A stretch of 64,000 nt of DNA from Tumebacillus sp. BK434 (GTDB taxonomy: Bacteria; Bacillota; Bacilli; Tumebacillales; Tumebacillaceae). Where the stretch lies: NCBI RefSeq assembly GCF_004340785.1, contig NZ_SLXS01000003.1:653689-717688 (forward strand). Reading direction: 5' to 3'. The notes below the pieces were generated by a model. The model did not search any database and had not been told where the DNA came from. It worked only from the letters and a program-made list of their open reading frames with translations. The first letter of the stretch is position 1. Each line of letters starts with the position of its first letter. Position numbers and translations under genes: made by a program. Shown piece by piece: positions 50,561 to 59,588 of the stretch.

Positions 50561-52360
50561 CTATTTCTTATAAAATACGCGCGAGATGGCGAGCCCGATC
50601 AAGCCGAGGCCGATGAAGAGCAGGGCCCGGATCAGGACCGAGACGGTCGGCAGGTCGAAAACGAGCAGCTTGAGCAGCGTGATGAACAAGAGCACCATGC
50701 CGGCGATGCGGGCCAAAGCGGAGCGGCGGACGGTGCCAAGCAGAATCACGGCGACGGCATACAAGGCCCAGACGGCGGAGACGGCAAAATGCTGGATGTC
50801 GTTGGACAAGCTGTCGGTCAGCAGGCCGGTGATCCGGGTGAGGAAGACGAGCAGCAGCATGGCATTGGCGACCCATAATGCTCGGACGACCGACCACTCG
50901 AAGCCGATCTCTTCCCCGTCCGCTTCCCGGCTGCGCAGGACTTTGGCGGTGAACGTCAGCACGGCGGCGAGCGACAGGATCATCACGATCCACGCCAACG
51001 TCTGGCCGGATGCGACCTGCGGGATGCGGTCAAAGATCGTGACGGACGCCCCCAAAGTAAAGATGGCGACCGACATGATGCTCTGCACGCGCGCCCGCAG
51101 ATGAAGCGCCAAAGCGAACAGACAGGCGCCTTCGAGCAGGAGTGCGATCGCTTCGTTCGGACCGGCCAAGATGCGCAGCAGGTAGAACATCAGCGCGAAA
51201 GACGAGATCGTCAGCGACACGGCGAAGCGGGCGCTGCCCTGCTGTCTGCGGTAGTAGTAGGCCAGCGCCGCATAGAGCACCGTCAACAAGAGCAAAAGCC
51301 AGGTGTACAGAGCTCCTTTGACCGGATCGTGCGCGAACAGGACGTACCACCAGCCCATCGTGAACGCCGCCGACGTGAACAAGGTCAGGAAGCGGCTGTC
51401 CTGCGCTTTCCGCACGATCATCCCCGCCAGCAGGGCGAGATGGTGGATCAGCACGCCATAGCCGATCGTCTGGGTGGCCTCAGAGCCGGTCGCGATGCCG
51501 AAAAAGAGCAGCGCCGCGTGGAAGAAGAGGAAATTGAACACATACAGCGCCCGAAAATTGTGGCGCAGCGCGAGCCCCAGATAAATCAGGGAGGAGAAGA
51601 CCTCGAAGCTGACGAACAACAGCGTGTTCGGCGTTTCGCTTTTCAACAGGAATGGCACAAGCATACCGGCCAAAGCTGTCAGGATGCCCAGCGTCTGCGA
51701 GCGGTACCGCTCGGTGCAGGCGATGCCTGCGAGGACGATCAGCACGTTCAGGCTGAACGCGGCGCCGGAGCTGAGCAAGCCGTAGAGCATGTGTGCGGCG
51801 AAGACGGTGAGCAGCCAGACTGCCAGCGCCCCGCCGAGCAGAACGTTGCCGAGCGCCGTGCGCTGCGCCCGCGCCTGGCGGTCGCCCAGCCACAGGAACA
51901 ACCCTCCGGCCAGCGCGCCGAGGAGGCACCGCACAGGCTCGGTCAACACCCCCGCCGCCACCGCGGTTTGGAAGCCCCAGATCACGCCGAGCAGCAGCAC
52001 CAGCACGAAAATGCGCGGCAGCCAGACCCGACCGAGCAGATGCTCCCAGTCGGTCGGCGGCGGATGCTCTTGCACCTGTTGCGGCTGCGCACCGGGAGTC
52101 TTCGATTCTTGCCCGACCGGGCCGGCAGCAGGTGCCGTTGCACCAGCCAGGTCAGCCGCTGCTTGCGTGCCAATCGGCAGCAGGTCCGGCTCGGCGGCCG
52201 ACCCCGGCGCGGACGCGTGCGGACCGGGGTGACCTGCGCCCGCTTGCAGATCCTCAATTCGCCCGCTCAAGAGATGAATCTGCTTCTGCAGAGACTGGAT
52301 TTCCTGTTTTTGGAGCTGGAGTTCGGCCTCCAGCCGTTTGAGTTTATCATCTTGGCTCAA
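50561..52360 (-). CDS. DUF2339 polytopic membrane protein
   Basis: A 599-residue protein. Residues 1-40 are a charged coiled coil (KLKRLEAELQLQKQEIQSLQ), 40-110 a Pro/Ala/Gly-rich linker, and the rest about 14 hydrophobic helices of the DUF2339 family. TTG start, seven bases after GGAGG. Function unknown. Confidence 0.8.
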   Translation of the reverse strand: MSQDDKLKRLEAELQLQKQEIQSLQKQIHLLSGRIEDLQAGAGHPGPHASAPGSAAEPDLLPIGTQAAADLAGATAPAAGPVGQESKTPGAQPQQVQEHPPPTDWEHLLGRVWLPRIFVLVLLLGVIWGFQTAVAAGVLTEPVRCLLGALAGGLFLWLGDRQARAQRTALGNVLLGGALAVWLLTVFAAHMLYGLLSSGAAFSLNVLIVLAGIACTERYRSQTLGILTALAGMLVPFLLKSETPNTLLFVSFEVFSSLIYLGLALRHNFRALYVFNFLFFHAALLFFGIATGSEATQTIGYGVLIHHLALLAGMIVRKAQDSRFLTLFTSAAFTMGWWYVLFAHDPVKGALYTWLLLLLTVLYAALAYYYRRQQGSARFAVSLTISSFALMFYLLRILAGPNEAIALLLEGACLFALALHLRARVQSIMSVAIFTLGASVTIFDRIPQVASGQTLAWIVMILSLAAVLTFTAKVLRSREADGEEIGFEWSVVRALWVANAMLLLVFLTRITGLLTDSLSNDIQHFAVSAVWALYAVAVILLGTVRRSALARIAGMVLLFITLLKLLVFDLPTVSVLIRALLFIGLGLIGLAISRVFYKK

Positions 52361-52469
52361 CGGAATTCCTCCTTTTGTAAGGATGGAACTTTTTGTTATT
52401 CAGTACGTATGATTCATTGTAAGCGATTGAAATCATCTTGCAAATACCACCTGCTCAGGAGGGAACGAC

Positions 52470-52682
52470 ATGGAAATCATTTTTTTCATCGTGATCATCG
52501 GCGTCGTGGTGTTGCTGGCCACTTTACGGGGCGGCGGAAAATATGCGCACAAGAAGAGCGGCAGTCACAATCTCCATTCATCAGACAGCTCCTCCTCTTC
52601 CTCCGATGGCGGCTGGTTTGATTATGGCGGTGGCGGCGACTCCGGCGGAAGCGGAGACGGCGGCGGAGGGGGCGGCGATTGA
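52470..52682 (+). CDS. Small membrane protein with Ser/Gly-rich tail
   Basis: A 70-residue protein: one N-terminal helix (MEIIFFIVIIGVVVLLATL), a short basic stretch, then a low-complexity tail of Ser and Gly (DSSSSSSDGGWFDYGGGG...). Its stop overlaps the ATG of the N-acetyltransferase by one base, so the two are coupled. GGAGGG precedes the ATG. Function unknown. Confidence 0.75.
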   Translation: MEIIFFIVIIGVVVLLATLRGGGKYAHKKSGSHNLHSSDSSSSSSDGGWFDYGGGGDSGGSGDGGGGGGD

Positions 52683-53488
52683 TGAACTGGACCGCAGCCT
52701 ATCTGCAGCATCTCGGCCTGCCTGCCGAAGCGCCGGGGTTCGCGGCGCTGGAACGCCTGTGCACGGCGCATTTGACCCGCAACGCGTTTGAGAACATCAC
52801 CAAACTGTATTACTTTAAGCGATATGAACAAACGGGCTGGTTCATCCCCCCGATCGATGTATTTGTAGAAAAGATGCAGTCCCTCGACGCCGGCGGCACC
52901 TGTTTCACGCACAACACATCGTTCCACCGGCTGCTCACCGCCCTCGGCTACGACGCGTGGCTGGTCGGCTTCAACGAAAACCATATGGGCATCGCCGTCG
53001 ATCTGCCCGAAGGTCTGCACTACGTCGATGTCGGCGTCGGCGCGCCGGTCTTCTCCCCGATCCCCCTCCCCGCCGGCGGCGAGCGAGTTTCCTGCGGGGT
53101 CGGCGTGCGCATTCAGGATGGCAAATTCCAGCACCTCGCAAAAGGCAACGTCACCTTGGAATGGGAGATGTACCCTGAAAAAAAGCTGAGCTTCGCAGAT
53201 TTTGCCGACATCATTGAAAAGCAAAACACGCCCGGCCAGACTTTTTTCATGAAAACGCTGCGCTGCCAGCTCTGGCAGCCGGAACAAGGCCGCTCGATCT
53301 CGCTGGTCAACAACACGTTGACCCTGCGCTTCGAGGACGGCTCCGACCGGCAGGAAAAATTAGCTTCGTTACAAGAGATCAAACAGGTGCTGGCCGAAGA
53401 GTTCCGGCTGCCTTTACTTCCCGTCGAAGAGGCGGCGGAAGTGCTGGCACGCCTTGGCATCGACATCTTCGCCCCGCCGGAAACGTAA
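52682..53488 (+). CDS. nat: Arylamine N-acetyltransferase
   Basis: A 268-residue NAT enzyme transferring acetyl from CoA to arylamines. The catalytic triad is visible: Cys74 in GGTCFTHN, His101 in NENHMGIAVDL and Asp116 in YVDVGVGAP. Start overlaps the stop of the upstream small gene. Confidence 0.9.
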   Translation: MNWTAAYLQHLGLPAEAPGFAALERLCTAHLTRNAFENITKLYYFKRYEQTGWFIPPIDVFVEKMQSLDAGGTCFTHNTSFHRLLTALGYDAWLVGFNENHMGIAVDLPEGLHYVDVGVGAPVFSPIPLPAGGERVSCGVGVRIQDGKFQHLAKGNVTLEWEMYPEKKLSFADFADIIEKQNTPGQTFFMKTLRCQLWQPEQGRSISLVNNTLTLRFEDGSDRQEKLASLQEIKQVLAEEFRLPLLPVEEAAEVLARLGIDIFAPPET

Positions 53489-53522
53489 AAAGACCAACGG
53501 ACAGCAATCCGTTGGTCTTTTC
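53489..53522. terminator. Bidirectional terminator
   Basis: AAGACCAACGGA/TCCGTTGGTCTTTT stem between the converging nat and ABC permease genes. Confidence 0.9.
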
Positions 53523-54482
53523 TTATGCTGCGACGTCGCGCTTCGTAAACAGCGTCCACGCCAAGACATGCATGATCACAAAGTAGATCGCCAGCATCAG
53601 CACCGAGAAGCCTAAGGTCATGCCTTCGACGAGCGGCATGCCCATGAAGTACATCGAAAGGTCGAGGTTGGCGAACAGGATGTATTTGATCCACTCATAG
53701 CGCGAGAGGATCTGCACGACGATCGAGCCTGCGAACATCACGAAAATCGACAGGGAGATCGACAGGGACGACGAGCGGAACGCCGCCGAGATCATGAAGG
53801 CGATCGTCACGATCATCAGCAAGGTCACCGCTTCCAAGCCAAACGACAGCAGCACTTTGCTCGCCATGTTCATCTGATGCAAAACGCCATCCCCATCGAC
53901 ATAGATGAACGGCTGATCGACTCCGCTGAAGCCGAAGACCAGTCCGCCGAGGACAAACGAGATGACGAGCAGCACGACCGCCATCAACAGTGCGTACAGC
54001 AATGTCGAGATGTATTTGGAATACAAGATCTTCGTCCGACTCACCGGACGGATCAACAGCAATTTGATCGTGCCCCAGGTAAACTCGGTCGCCACGATGT
54101 CACCGGCGACGATGACGGTGAACAACGTGACCAGGAAGATCATGCCCGACGCCGACTCGGCAAATTTCCAAGCGGTATATTCATAAGGCGCGATATTGTG
54201 CTCAATCGCATACTCGTTCATTTTAATCTGCGCTTCCAACTGTTTGCGCGACGCTTCCGGCATCATATTGTTCGTATCGTGCAGCGCCTGGCGCATGCCA
54301 TCGGTCTGCTGCGTGATCTCCTGCTTCCAGTCGACGCCTTCGGGCGGCTTGGCGAGGAAGCGGTCGGTGATCACCAGTTGGACGATGATCGCCAGAATCA
54401 GCACGGCAAACATCGCCCAAGTGCGCGGGCGTCCGTAGATTTTCATGTTTTCATTGCGGATCAGGTTAAACAATTTGTCCAC
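53523..54482 (-). CDS. ABC-2 permease
   Basis: A 319-residue permease with about six helices; a large extracytoplasmic loop (about 45-110) follows the first helix. It overlaps the upstream ATPase gene by 17 bases and forms an exporter with it, of the bacitracin/YtrB-BcrB-like kind. Start GTG at 54482; a TTG nine bases in is an alternative. Confidence 0.85.
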   Translation of the reverse strand: MDKLFNLIRNENMKIYGRPRTWAMFAVLILAIIVQLVITDRFLAKPPEGVDWKQEITQQTDGMRQALHDTNNMMPEASRKQLEAQIKMNEYAIEHNIAPYEYTAWKFAESASGMIFLVTLFTVIVAGDIVATEFTWGTIKLLLIRPVSRTKILYSKYISTLLYALLMAVVLLVISFVLGGLVFGFSGVDQPFIYVDGDGVLHQMNMASKVLLSFGLEAVTLLMIVTIAFMISAAFRSSSLSISLSIFVMFAGSIVVQILSRYEWIKYILFANLDLSMYFMGMPLVEGMTLGFSVLMLAIYFVIMHVLAWTLFTKRDVAA

Positions 54483-55392
54483 CGCCTGTCATTTCAAGGA
54501 ATCGGTCTTCCAGCGACTTGTTCTGCGTGCGGATGCCGTACACGTTTACACCCGCCTGCACGAGGTGGCGGTTGACGTCGGCGATCTGCTCGCGGGTCAA
54601 AGCCAGCTCCAGCCCGTCCGCCTGCACGGTGATCGCCGCCTCGCTGACGACCAGCTCCAGCGTTTTCGCCGCCTCTTCCGGACGGTCGACCTCGAAGCGG
54701 ACGAGCGTCTGCTCCGCGGCGCCGACCATCTCGCGCACCGGCTTCACGTCGATCAGCTTGCCGTTCTGAATGACGGCGATGCGGTCGCACATCAGCTCCA
54801 TCTCCGCCAGCAGGTGCGAGGAGACGATGACCGACAATCCTTCCTGCTTGGCGAGCATCCGCAGATGGTCGCGCAGCTCGCGGATGCCGGCCGGGTCGAG
54901 CCCGTTGGTCGGCTCGTCGAGGATCAGCACGGTCGGCTTGTGCAGCAGCGCCTGTGCCAGCCCGAGGCGTTGGCGCATCCCCAGCGAATAGGTCTTCACT
55001 TTGTCGTTGATGCGGTTTTCAAGGCCGACGAGCTTGATCACTTCGTCGATCCGCCCTGGCGCCACATTTTTGTTCATCCGCGCAAAATGCACGAGGTTGT
55101 CATAGCCGGAGAGAAACTTGTACATCTCCGGGTTCTCGACGATCGCGCCGACTTCGGTCATCGCCGCTTCGAACTCTTTTTCCACGTCCTTGCCGTTGAT
55201 CAGCACTTGGCCTTCGGTGATTTTCATCAGACCGACGATCATCCGGATCGTCGTCGTTTTGCCGGCCCCGTTCGGTCCGAGGAATCCGAACACTTCGCCG
55301 CGCGGAATGTCAAACGTCAGCCCTTCGACGAGCGTTTTCTTGCCGATCTTCTTCGTTAAGTTGCGAATCTGCACAACTGGTGTCTGTGACAT
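54466..55392 (-). CDS. ABC ATPase of a two-gene exporter
   Basis: A 308-residue ABC ATPase with Walker A GPNGAGKTTTIRMI, signature SLGMRQRLGLAQAL, Walker B VLILDEPTNGLDPAG and a C-terminal extension. It resembles BcrA/NatA-type resistance exporters. ATG follows GGAGGGCC. Confidence 0.92.
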   Translation of the reverse strand: MSQTPVVQIRNLTKKIGKKTLVEGLTFDIPRGEVFGFLGPNGAGKTTTIRMIVGLMKITEGQVLINGKDVEKEFEAAMTEVGAIVENPEMYKFLSGYDNLVHFARMNKNVAPGRIDEVIKLVGLENRINDKVKTYSLGMRQRLGLAQALLHKPTVLILDEPTNGLDPAGIRELRDHLRMLAKQEGLSVIVSSHLLAEMELMCDRIAVIQNGKLIDVKPVREMVGAAEQTLVRFEVDRPEEAAKTLELVVSEAAITVQADGLELALTREQIADVNRHLVQAGVNVYGIRTQNKSLEDRFLEMTGGGQIV

Positions 55393-55516
55393 AACGGCCC
55401 TCCGATTCTTAAAACTAGCATCTTGCTACTATTTTAGTCAAAAATAAGACCCATCCATACAGCATAGACGAGTCTTTTGACAAGATTACTTCACGCAGGT
55501 AACAATTTCCTCACTT

Positions 55517-56311
55517 TTACATCCGAACGCTCATCATGTTGCCGGAACCGTACCGTCTCAGCCCCCGGTAAAAGAACCATGTGCCGCCCACCGTCAGCAG
55601 GATCGCCACGCCTAGCGCCGTCAAGGTGAACGTCCAGTTCAGATCGCGCAGGAACCCGACCGGCAGATAGGAGATGAACCCGGCCGGAATCACCGTGAAC
55701 AGCACCATCCGCCCGAGGCCCCGGAAGATGTCGGTCGGGTAGGTGGCAAACGTGATGAAGGTGATGAAGAACTGGTTCGCCAAGCCTTCCGCATTGCCGA
55801 TGTAAAAGGCCAGCGACTGTGCGATCACCATAAAAAAGGTGAAGATCAGCATCGCGACGAGCAGCGCCACTGCAAATTTCACGAGGCCTACGAAACTCAG
55901 CTCCCCAAACAGCCCATACAAGATCAGCCCGAACAAAATGTCCCCGATCGCCGCGATCTGCATCCGCGAGATCAACACGTGCAGGAGCACCGGCTTCGGC
56001 TGGGCCAGATAGGTGTCGAGCTGCCCGGTGGCGATGATGTTGGCCAGGCGGTACACGTTGCCGAACAGCGTCGCCGACAGCCCGTATCCGGCCGCCGAGA
56101 CGGCCCACATCATCATCACGTCCTGGAAGCTCCAGCCGTTCATGATCGGGAAGGAGGTGAAATAAACGCCCCAGAAGAAGATCCAGACCGTGTTGTTGAT
56201 CATCATCATCCCGACCTGCATCAGAAAGGACGTGCGAAACTCCATCGCCCCCGCCAGGTTCAGCTTCCAGCAGGTGAGCATAAAACGCCAATACTTAGCC
56301 GCCGTTGACAT
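55517..56311 (-). CDS. ABC-2 permease 2 of a three-gene exporter
   Basis: A 264-residue permease with six hydrophobic helices. Its start overlaps the end of the first permease by 17 bases. With the upstream permease and ATPase it forms a heterodimeric ABC-2 exporter. Reads in the 55517-56311 frame; an overlapping frame was rejected. Confidence 0.85.
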   Translation of the reverse strand: MSTAAKYWRFMLTCWKLNLAGAMEFRTSFLMQVGMMMINNTVWIFFWGVYFTSFPIMNGWSFQDVMMMWAVSAAGYGLSATLFGNVYRLANIIATGQLDTYLAQPKPVLLHVLISRMQIAAIGDILFGLILYGLFGELSFVGLVKFAVALLVAMLIFTFFMVIAQSLAFYIGNAEGLANQFFITFITFATYPTDIFRGLGRMVLFTVIPAGFISYLPVGFLRDLNWTFTLTALGVAILLTVGGTWFFYRGLRRYGSGNMMSVRM

Positions 56312-57131
56312 TGAGCTTTTTCACTCCTTTCGCATACATTACCGTCAGGATCAGGGCGATCAGCAGCGCCCACAGCGCCTGAATGCCGATCATGTTCAGC
56401 ATCGCCCACGCGTCAAACTGCACCGCCGTCTTCGCCGCAAAATAGACGATCGCCTGAAAGGGCAGGAACTCGCAGACTCTCTGCAGCGTGTCGGGCATCA
56501 TCTCCAGCGGTATCATCATCCCGCCGATCGTAAACAGCAGCTTGTTGTAGACAAAATCGATGCCGCGCACCTCTTCCACCCACAGCGCGCAGAGCCCGAC
56601 CAGCATCGTGATCAGGTAATGCAGCGTGTACGAGCCGATCATCATGATCAAAAAGCCCAGCCAGCCCAATCCAAAATCGGGCCAGCCGAACAGCAGGAGC
56701 CCGAGCAGCCCGCCGATGACGAGGTTGATCGCCACCCGCACCAGCGCTTCACCCATGTAAGAGGCATAATGGAACAGCAGGTAGTTCATCGGCCGGGTCA
56801 GCTGGTAGCCGATGTCGCCTTTCAATACTTCTTCTTCGACTTTCAAGGACACTTTCGGCGCGGCGAGCACAAACGCTTCGGCGAAGATCAGGTACCAGAT
56901 GATCTGTTCAAACGTGTACCCGGCGATGCGTGTGGTGCCAACGCTGTCATAGGTGACGCTCCAGAGCTGGATAAACACATATAAGATGACGATCAGAAAC
57001 AGCGAGCGAATCATAAAATCGTAGATGTACGCCAGATTGTTGCGAATGGTGATCGAGCCGACCGCCGTGTACTTGGCCAGCTTCAAGGCCAGAGAGGACA
57101 CGCGGGGCTCACGCGTGAGATGATGCTGCAT
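56295..57131 (-). CDS. ABC-2 permease 1 of a three-gene exporter
   Basis: A 278-residue permease with six helices. ATG at 57131 follows GAGGAGGCGAGGAG; it overlaps the ATPase gene by 23 bases. Its long hydrophobic segments and GYQLTRPMNYLLFH resemble the ABC-2 protein family used in lantibiotic/daunorubicin-type export. Confidence 0.87.
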   Translation of the reverse strand: MQHHLTREPRVSSLALKLAKYTAVGSITIRNNLAYIYDFMIRSLFLIVILYVFIQLWSVTYDSVGTTRIAGYTFEQIIWYLIFAEAFVLAAPKVSLKVEEEVLKGDIGYQLTRPMNYLLFHYASYMGEALVRVAINLVIGGLLGLLLFGWPDFGLGWLGFLIMMIGSYTLHYLITMLVGLCALWVEEVRGIDFVYNKLLFTIGGMMIPLEMMPDTLQRVCEFLPFQAIVYFAAKTAVQFDAWAMLNMIGIQALWALLIALILTVMYAKGVKKLNVNGG

Positions 57132-58128
57132 CGCTCCTCGCCTCCTCTTGGCCCGTGCGGGCATAGATATGGGTGATGATCTCTTCCATCGGCGGGTCTT
57201 CGATCGTCACGTCGACCAGGCGGTGGTTGTTGACGATGTAGGCGAGCACCGCTTCGATCGTCGTCTGCGCCGTATCGACCGACAGACGCAACCCGCTGCC
57301 CTTTTGCTTGACGATCTCCACGCCTTGCACGTGGAACTGCTCCGGCGCTTCGGCCAGCTTCAGCTTGATCGTTTTATAAGTTAAGAAGTCCCGTTTCATG
57401 TTCGAGACGGTGTCGTCGAGAATGATCTGGCCGTGGTTGATCACGATCGCCCGCTTGCAGAGCTGCTCGATGTCGCCGGCGTCATGCGAGGTGAGGAACA
57501 AGGTGGTGCCTTCCTCTTTGTTCATCTCGCGGATCAGTTCGCGGATCTTGTGTTTGACGACGACGTCGAGCCCGATCGTCGGCTCGTCGAGAAAAACGAT
57601 CTGCGGGCGGTGCAGGAGCGCGGCGGCGATCTCGCAGCGCATGCGCTCGCCAAGCGACAGTTTGCGCACGGCGGTGTGCAGGTACGGCCCGAGCTCGAAG
57701 CACTCGATCAGGTCGTCGCGGCGCTTTTTGAAATCGTGTAGCCCGACTTCGTAGATCCGCCCCATCAGCTCAAACGTGTCGAGCGGCGGCAGGTGATACC
57801 AGAGCTGCGATTTTTGCCCGAAGACGGAGCCGATGTGAAACGCCAGCTTGTGCCGCTCCGTCCACGGACAGAAGCCGAGCACCGCCGCCTCGCCGGCGGA
57901 CGGATGCAAGATGCCGGTCAGCATTTTGATCGTCGTCGATTTGCCGGCTCCGTTCGGCCCGAGAAAAGCCAGCACTTCGCCTTGCTCCACCGTAAAGTCG
58001 ATCGGTTTGACCGCCACCTTTTCACTGACGGTCGGGTTGAACAACCCTTTGACACTGCCCATAAATCCTGCCTGCTTGTGTTTCATCGTGAATGATTTCG
58101 TCAATCCTTGTACACGTATCGCGGACAT
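57109..58128 (-). CDS. ABC ATPase of a three-gene exporter
   Basis: A 339-residue ABC ATPase. Walker A GPNGAGKSTTIKMLTG; signature LSLGERMRCEIAAALL; Walker B IVFLDEPTIGLD; H-loop LTSHD. The long C-terminal region (about 250-339) is like DrrA. ATG at 58128 follows GGGGGA. The ykkC-like leader lies upstream, so the operon may be ligand-controlled. Confidence 0.93.
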   Translation of the reverse strand: MSAIRVQGLTKSFTMKHKQAGFMGSVKGLFNPTVSEKVAVKPIDFTVEQGEVLAFLGPNGAGKSTTIKMLTGILHPSAGEAAVLGFCPWTERHKLAFHIGSVFGQKSQLWYHLPPLDTFELMGRIYEVGLHDFKKRRDDLIECFELGPYLHTAVRKLSLGERMRCEIAAALLHRPQIVFLDEPTIGLDVVVKHKIRELIREMNKEEGTTLFLTSHDAGDIEQLCKRAIVINHGQIILDDTVSNMKRDFLTYKTIKLKLAEAPEQFHVQGVEIVKQKGSGLRLSVDTAQTTIEAVLAYIVNNHRLVDVTIEDPPMEEIITHIYARTGQEEARSDAASSHA

Positions 58129-58180
58129 CTGCACGTTCCCCCTTTACAGTCAATCTTCGGAATCCCGCTCGGAAAAACAG

Positions 58181-58325
58181 AAAAGACCCGCAGCAAGTTC
58201 CCGTGTTGCTGGAACTTGCCGCAGGTCTTTTATCCCCACGGTGTAACGCATCTCCGATGCGCTCGGCCCCGCTTGGTTCGATCCGGTCTCCCGTCGGCTC
58301 CCTAGAGGCCCTTCCACTTGTTCCC
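58181..58325 (-). promoter_or_regulatory. ykkC-like riboswitch and terminator before the ABC exporter
   Basis: On the minus strand the leader reads GGCCTCTAGGG..., then a hairpin region, then GCGCATCGGAGATGCGT, TTACACCG (58246-58239) and GGGGATAAAAGACC (58237-58224), followed by a terminator stem AAGACCTGCGGCAAGTTCC/GGAACTTGCTGCGGGTCTT with T-run (58231-58181). The ACACCG...GGGAUAAAAG element is the signature of the ykkC superfamily (guanidine-I, ppGpp, PRPP and related). The terminator overlaps the aptamer's 3' part, as in transcriptional switches. GGGAGCCG and ATCGAACC differ from the usual GGGUUCCG and ACUGGUCC, so the subclass is unclear. Confidence 0.65.
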
Positions 58326-58446
58326 TGTATCTTAGCATGTGGACATGTCCTTTGACAAGAGACATTTTCACAAAATTTGGGTGAGATCGTATTGTTTGCA
58401 TCTTTTCTCCTTTATAATGGAAAGAAAGTGAATCGGGAGGGATGGC

Positions 58447-59226
58447 ATGAAACCGGAATTGCAGAGCGCGACCGGAAATGGCACGTTGTGGCTGCGCGCC
58501 GCACTGTTTGCGATCGCCTTTGAGGCGGTTGGCATGTTGATCAGCTGGTGGATTTTTGGCGGTCCGCTGTCGATGGAGCCGATCACCTCGCTGAAGGTGA
58601 CGGCCAACGTCGGGCTGCCCGGGCTGCAGTCACTGCTGGAGGCAGCCCACCAGCCGGGCTATCAGGTGACGCTGAGTCAGGGCAACAGCGCCCTGACACT
58701 CGTGCTGATGATCGGCTCCATGTTCTTCTACTGTCTGGGTCAGGCGCTGTATCTCGCGCTGCTGATCCGCAGCCAGCGCGATCTGCCGGGCACGACGGGG
58801 CAGGATGTGCGCCGCTCGTACGGCAAACTGCTGCTCTGGATGTTTACACAGGCCTTGTTTATGGGCATCATGGTGCCGATCATCGGTATTTTTGGTGTGA
58901 TCGGCGGCCTGCTGGCCATCGCGCTGATGCTGTGGTTCCGCTATCATTTTCTCTTCTTTGAATTCACGGTGGTCGTGGAGCGGACGAGATTTTGGGAGAC
59001 GTTCCGGCGCTCTGTGGAATTGCGGAACCGGGTGCAGGGGCGGGCTTTGTCAATGTTTCTCGTCATCGCCGGCGTGAACACGGTGCTGGCCTTTCTGATC
59101 AACGCCTTTTTCTCGGTGGGGATGATCGTGCTGATGCTGCCGCTCAATGCGATCCTGCTGACGGCGATCCAGAACGGGCTGTTGGAAGTCTTTTTTGACG
59201 CGCGCGACCAAGAATCGCTATACTAA
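58447..59226 (+). CDS. Polytopic membrane protein of unknown function
   Basis: A 259-residue protein with about six hydrophobic helices and no recognised family. GGGAGGG precedes the ATG. It lies opposite the ABC exporter. Its termination overlaps nothing; the next gene begins 48 bases later and may be cotranscribed. Confidence 0.7.
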   Translation: MKPELQSATGNGTLWLRAALFAIAFEAVGMLISWWIFGGPLSMEPITSLKVTANVGLPGLQSLLEAAHQPGYQVTLSQGNSALTLVLMIGSMFFYCLGQALYLALLIRSQRDLPGTTGQDVRRSYGKLLLWMFTQALFMGIMVPIIGIFGVIGGLLAIALMLWFRYHFLFFEFTVVVERTRFWETFRRSVELRNRVQGRALSMFLVIAGVNTVLAFLINAFFSVGMIVLMLPLNAILLTAIQNGLLEVFFDARDQESLY

Positions 59227-59274
59227 AAGGGATTCTCTGTGGAATTCCATCAATTTGAACTGAGGTGCTTTCCT

Positions 59275-59583
59275 TTGACAACGACGATCGAAATGAACTC
59301 GCTCGCGGCGAAGAAAATCCGCGAAGCTTTGGCGCAAGAGAACAACCCGGAACTGAAATGCCGCGTCTACGTCGACCATGTGCACGGCGACCATGCCCAT
59401 TACGGCCTGGCGTTTGACACGCAAAAGCCGGAAGACGAAGTGGTGACCGTGCAAGACATGGAACTGCTCGTCGGCCCGGATAACAAAGACTTCCTCAACG
59501 GCCTGTCGATCAAATACCTGCTCTACCCGAGCGAAGGCTTCAAGATCACCAACCCGAGCAAAAACAACCACGGCGACCACTAA
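59275..59583 (+). CDS. HesB/IscA-like protein lacking scaffold cysteines
   Basis: This 102-residue protein resembles the HesB/YadR-like domain of A-type iron-sulfur carriers (MNSLAAKKIREALAQE, VYVDHVHGDHAHYGLAF). But the only Cys is one in KCRVYVDHV, so the CxnCGC cluster-binding cysteines are absent; the protein also has a cluster of His residues (VHGDHAH). It may be a non-Fe-S paralogue. The start TTG at 59275 follows GAGGTG. Confidence 0.7.
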   Translation: MTTTIEMNSLAAKKIREALAQENNPELKCRVYVDHVHGDHAHYGLAFDTQKPEDEVVTVQDMELLVGPDNKDFLNGLSIKYLLYPSEGFKITNPSKNNHGDH

Positions 59584-59588
59584 TCGTC

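Noticed and set aside
52560-52680. Ser/Gly codon repeats resembling a tandem repeat
   Set aside because: Low-complexity coding for the small membrane protein's tail, not a separate element.
55491-56291. Alternate frame overlapping the second permease
   Set aside because: Composition is Arg/Asp/Gly-rich, as in frame shadows; the 55517-56311 frame has six membrane helices and a ribosome site.
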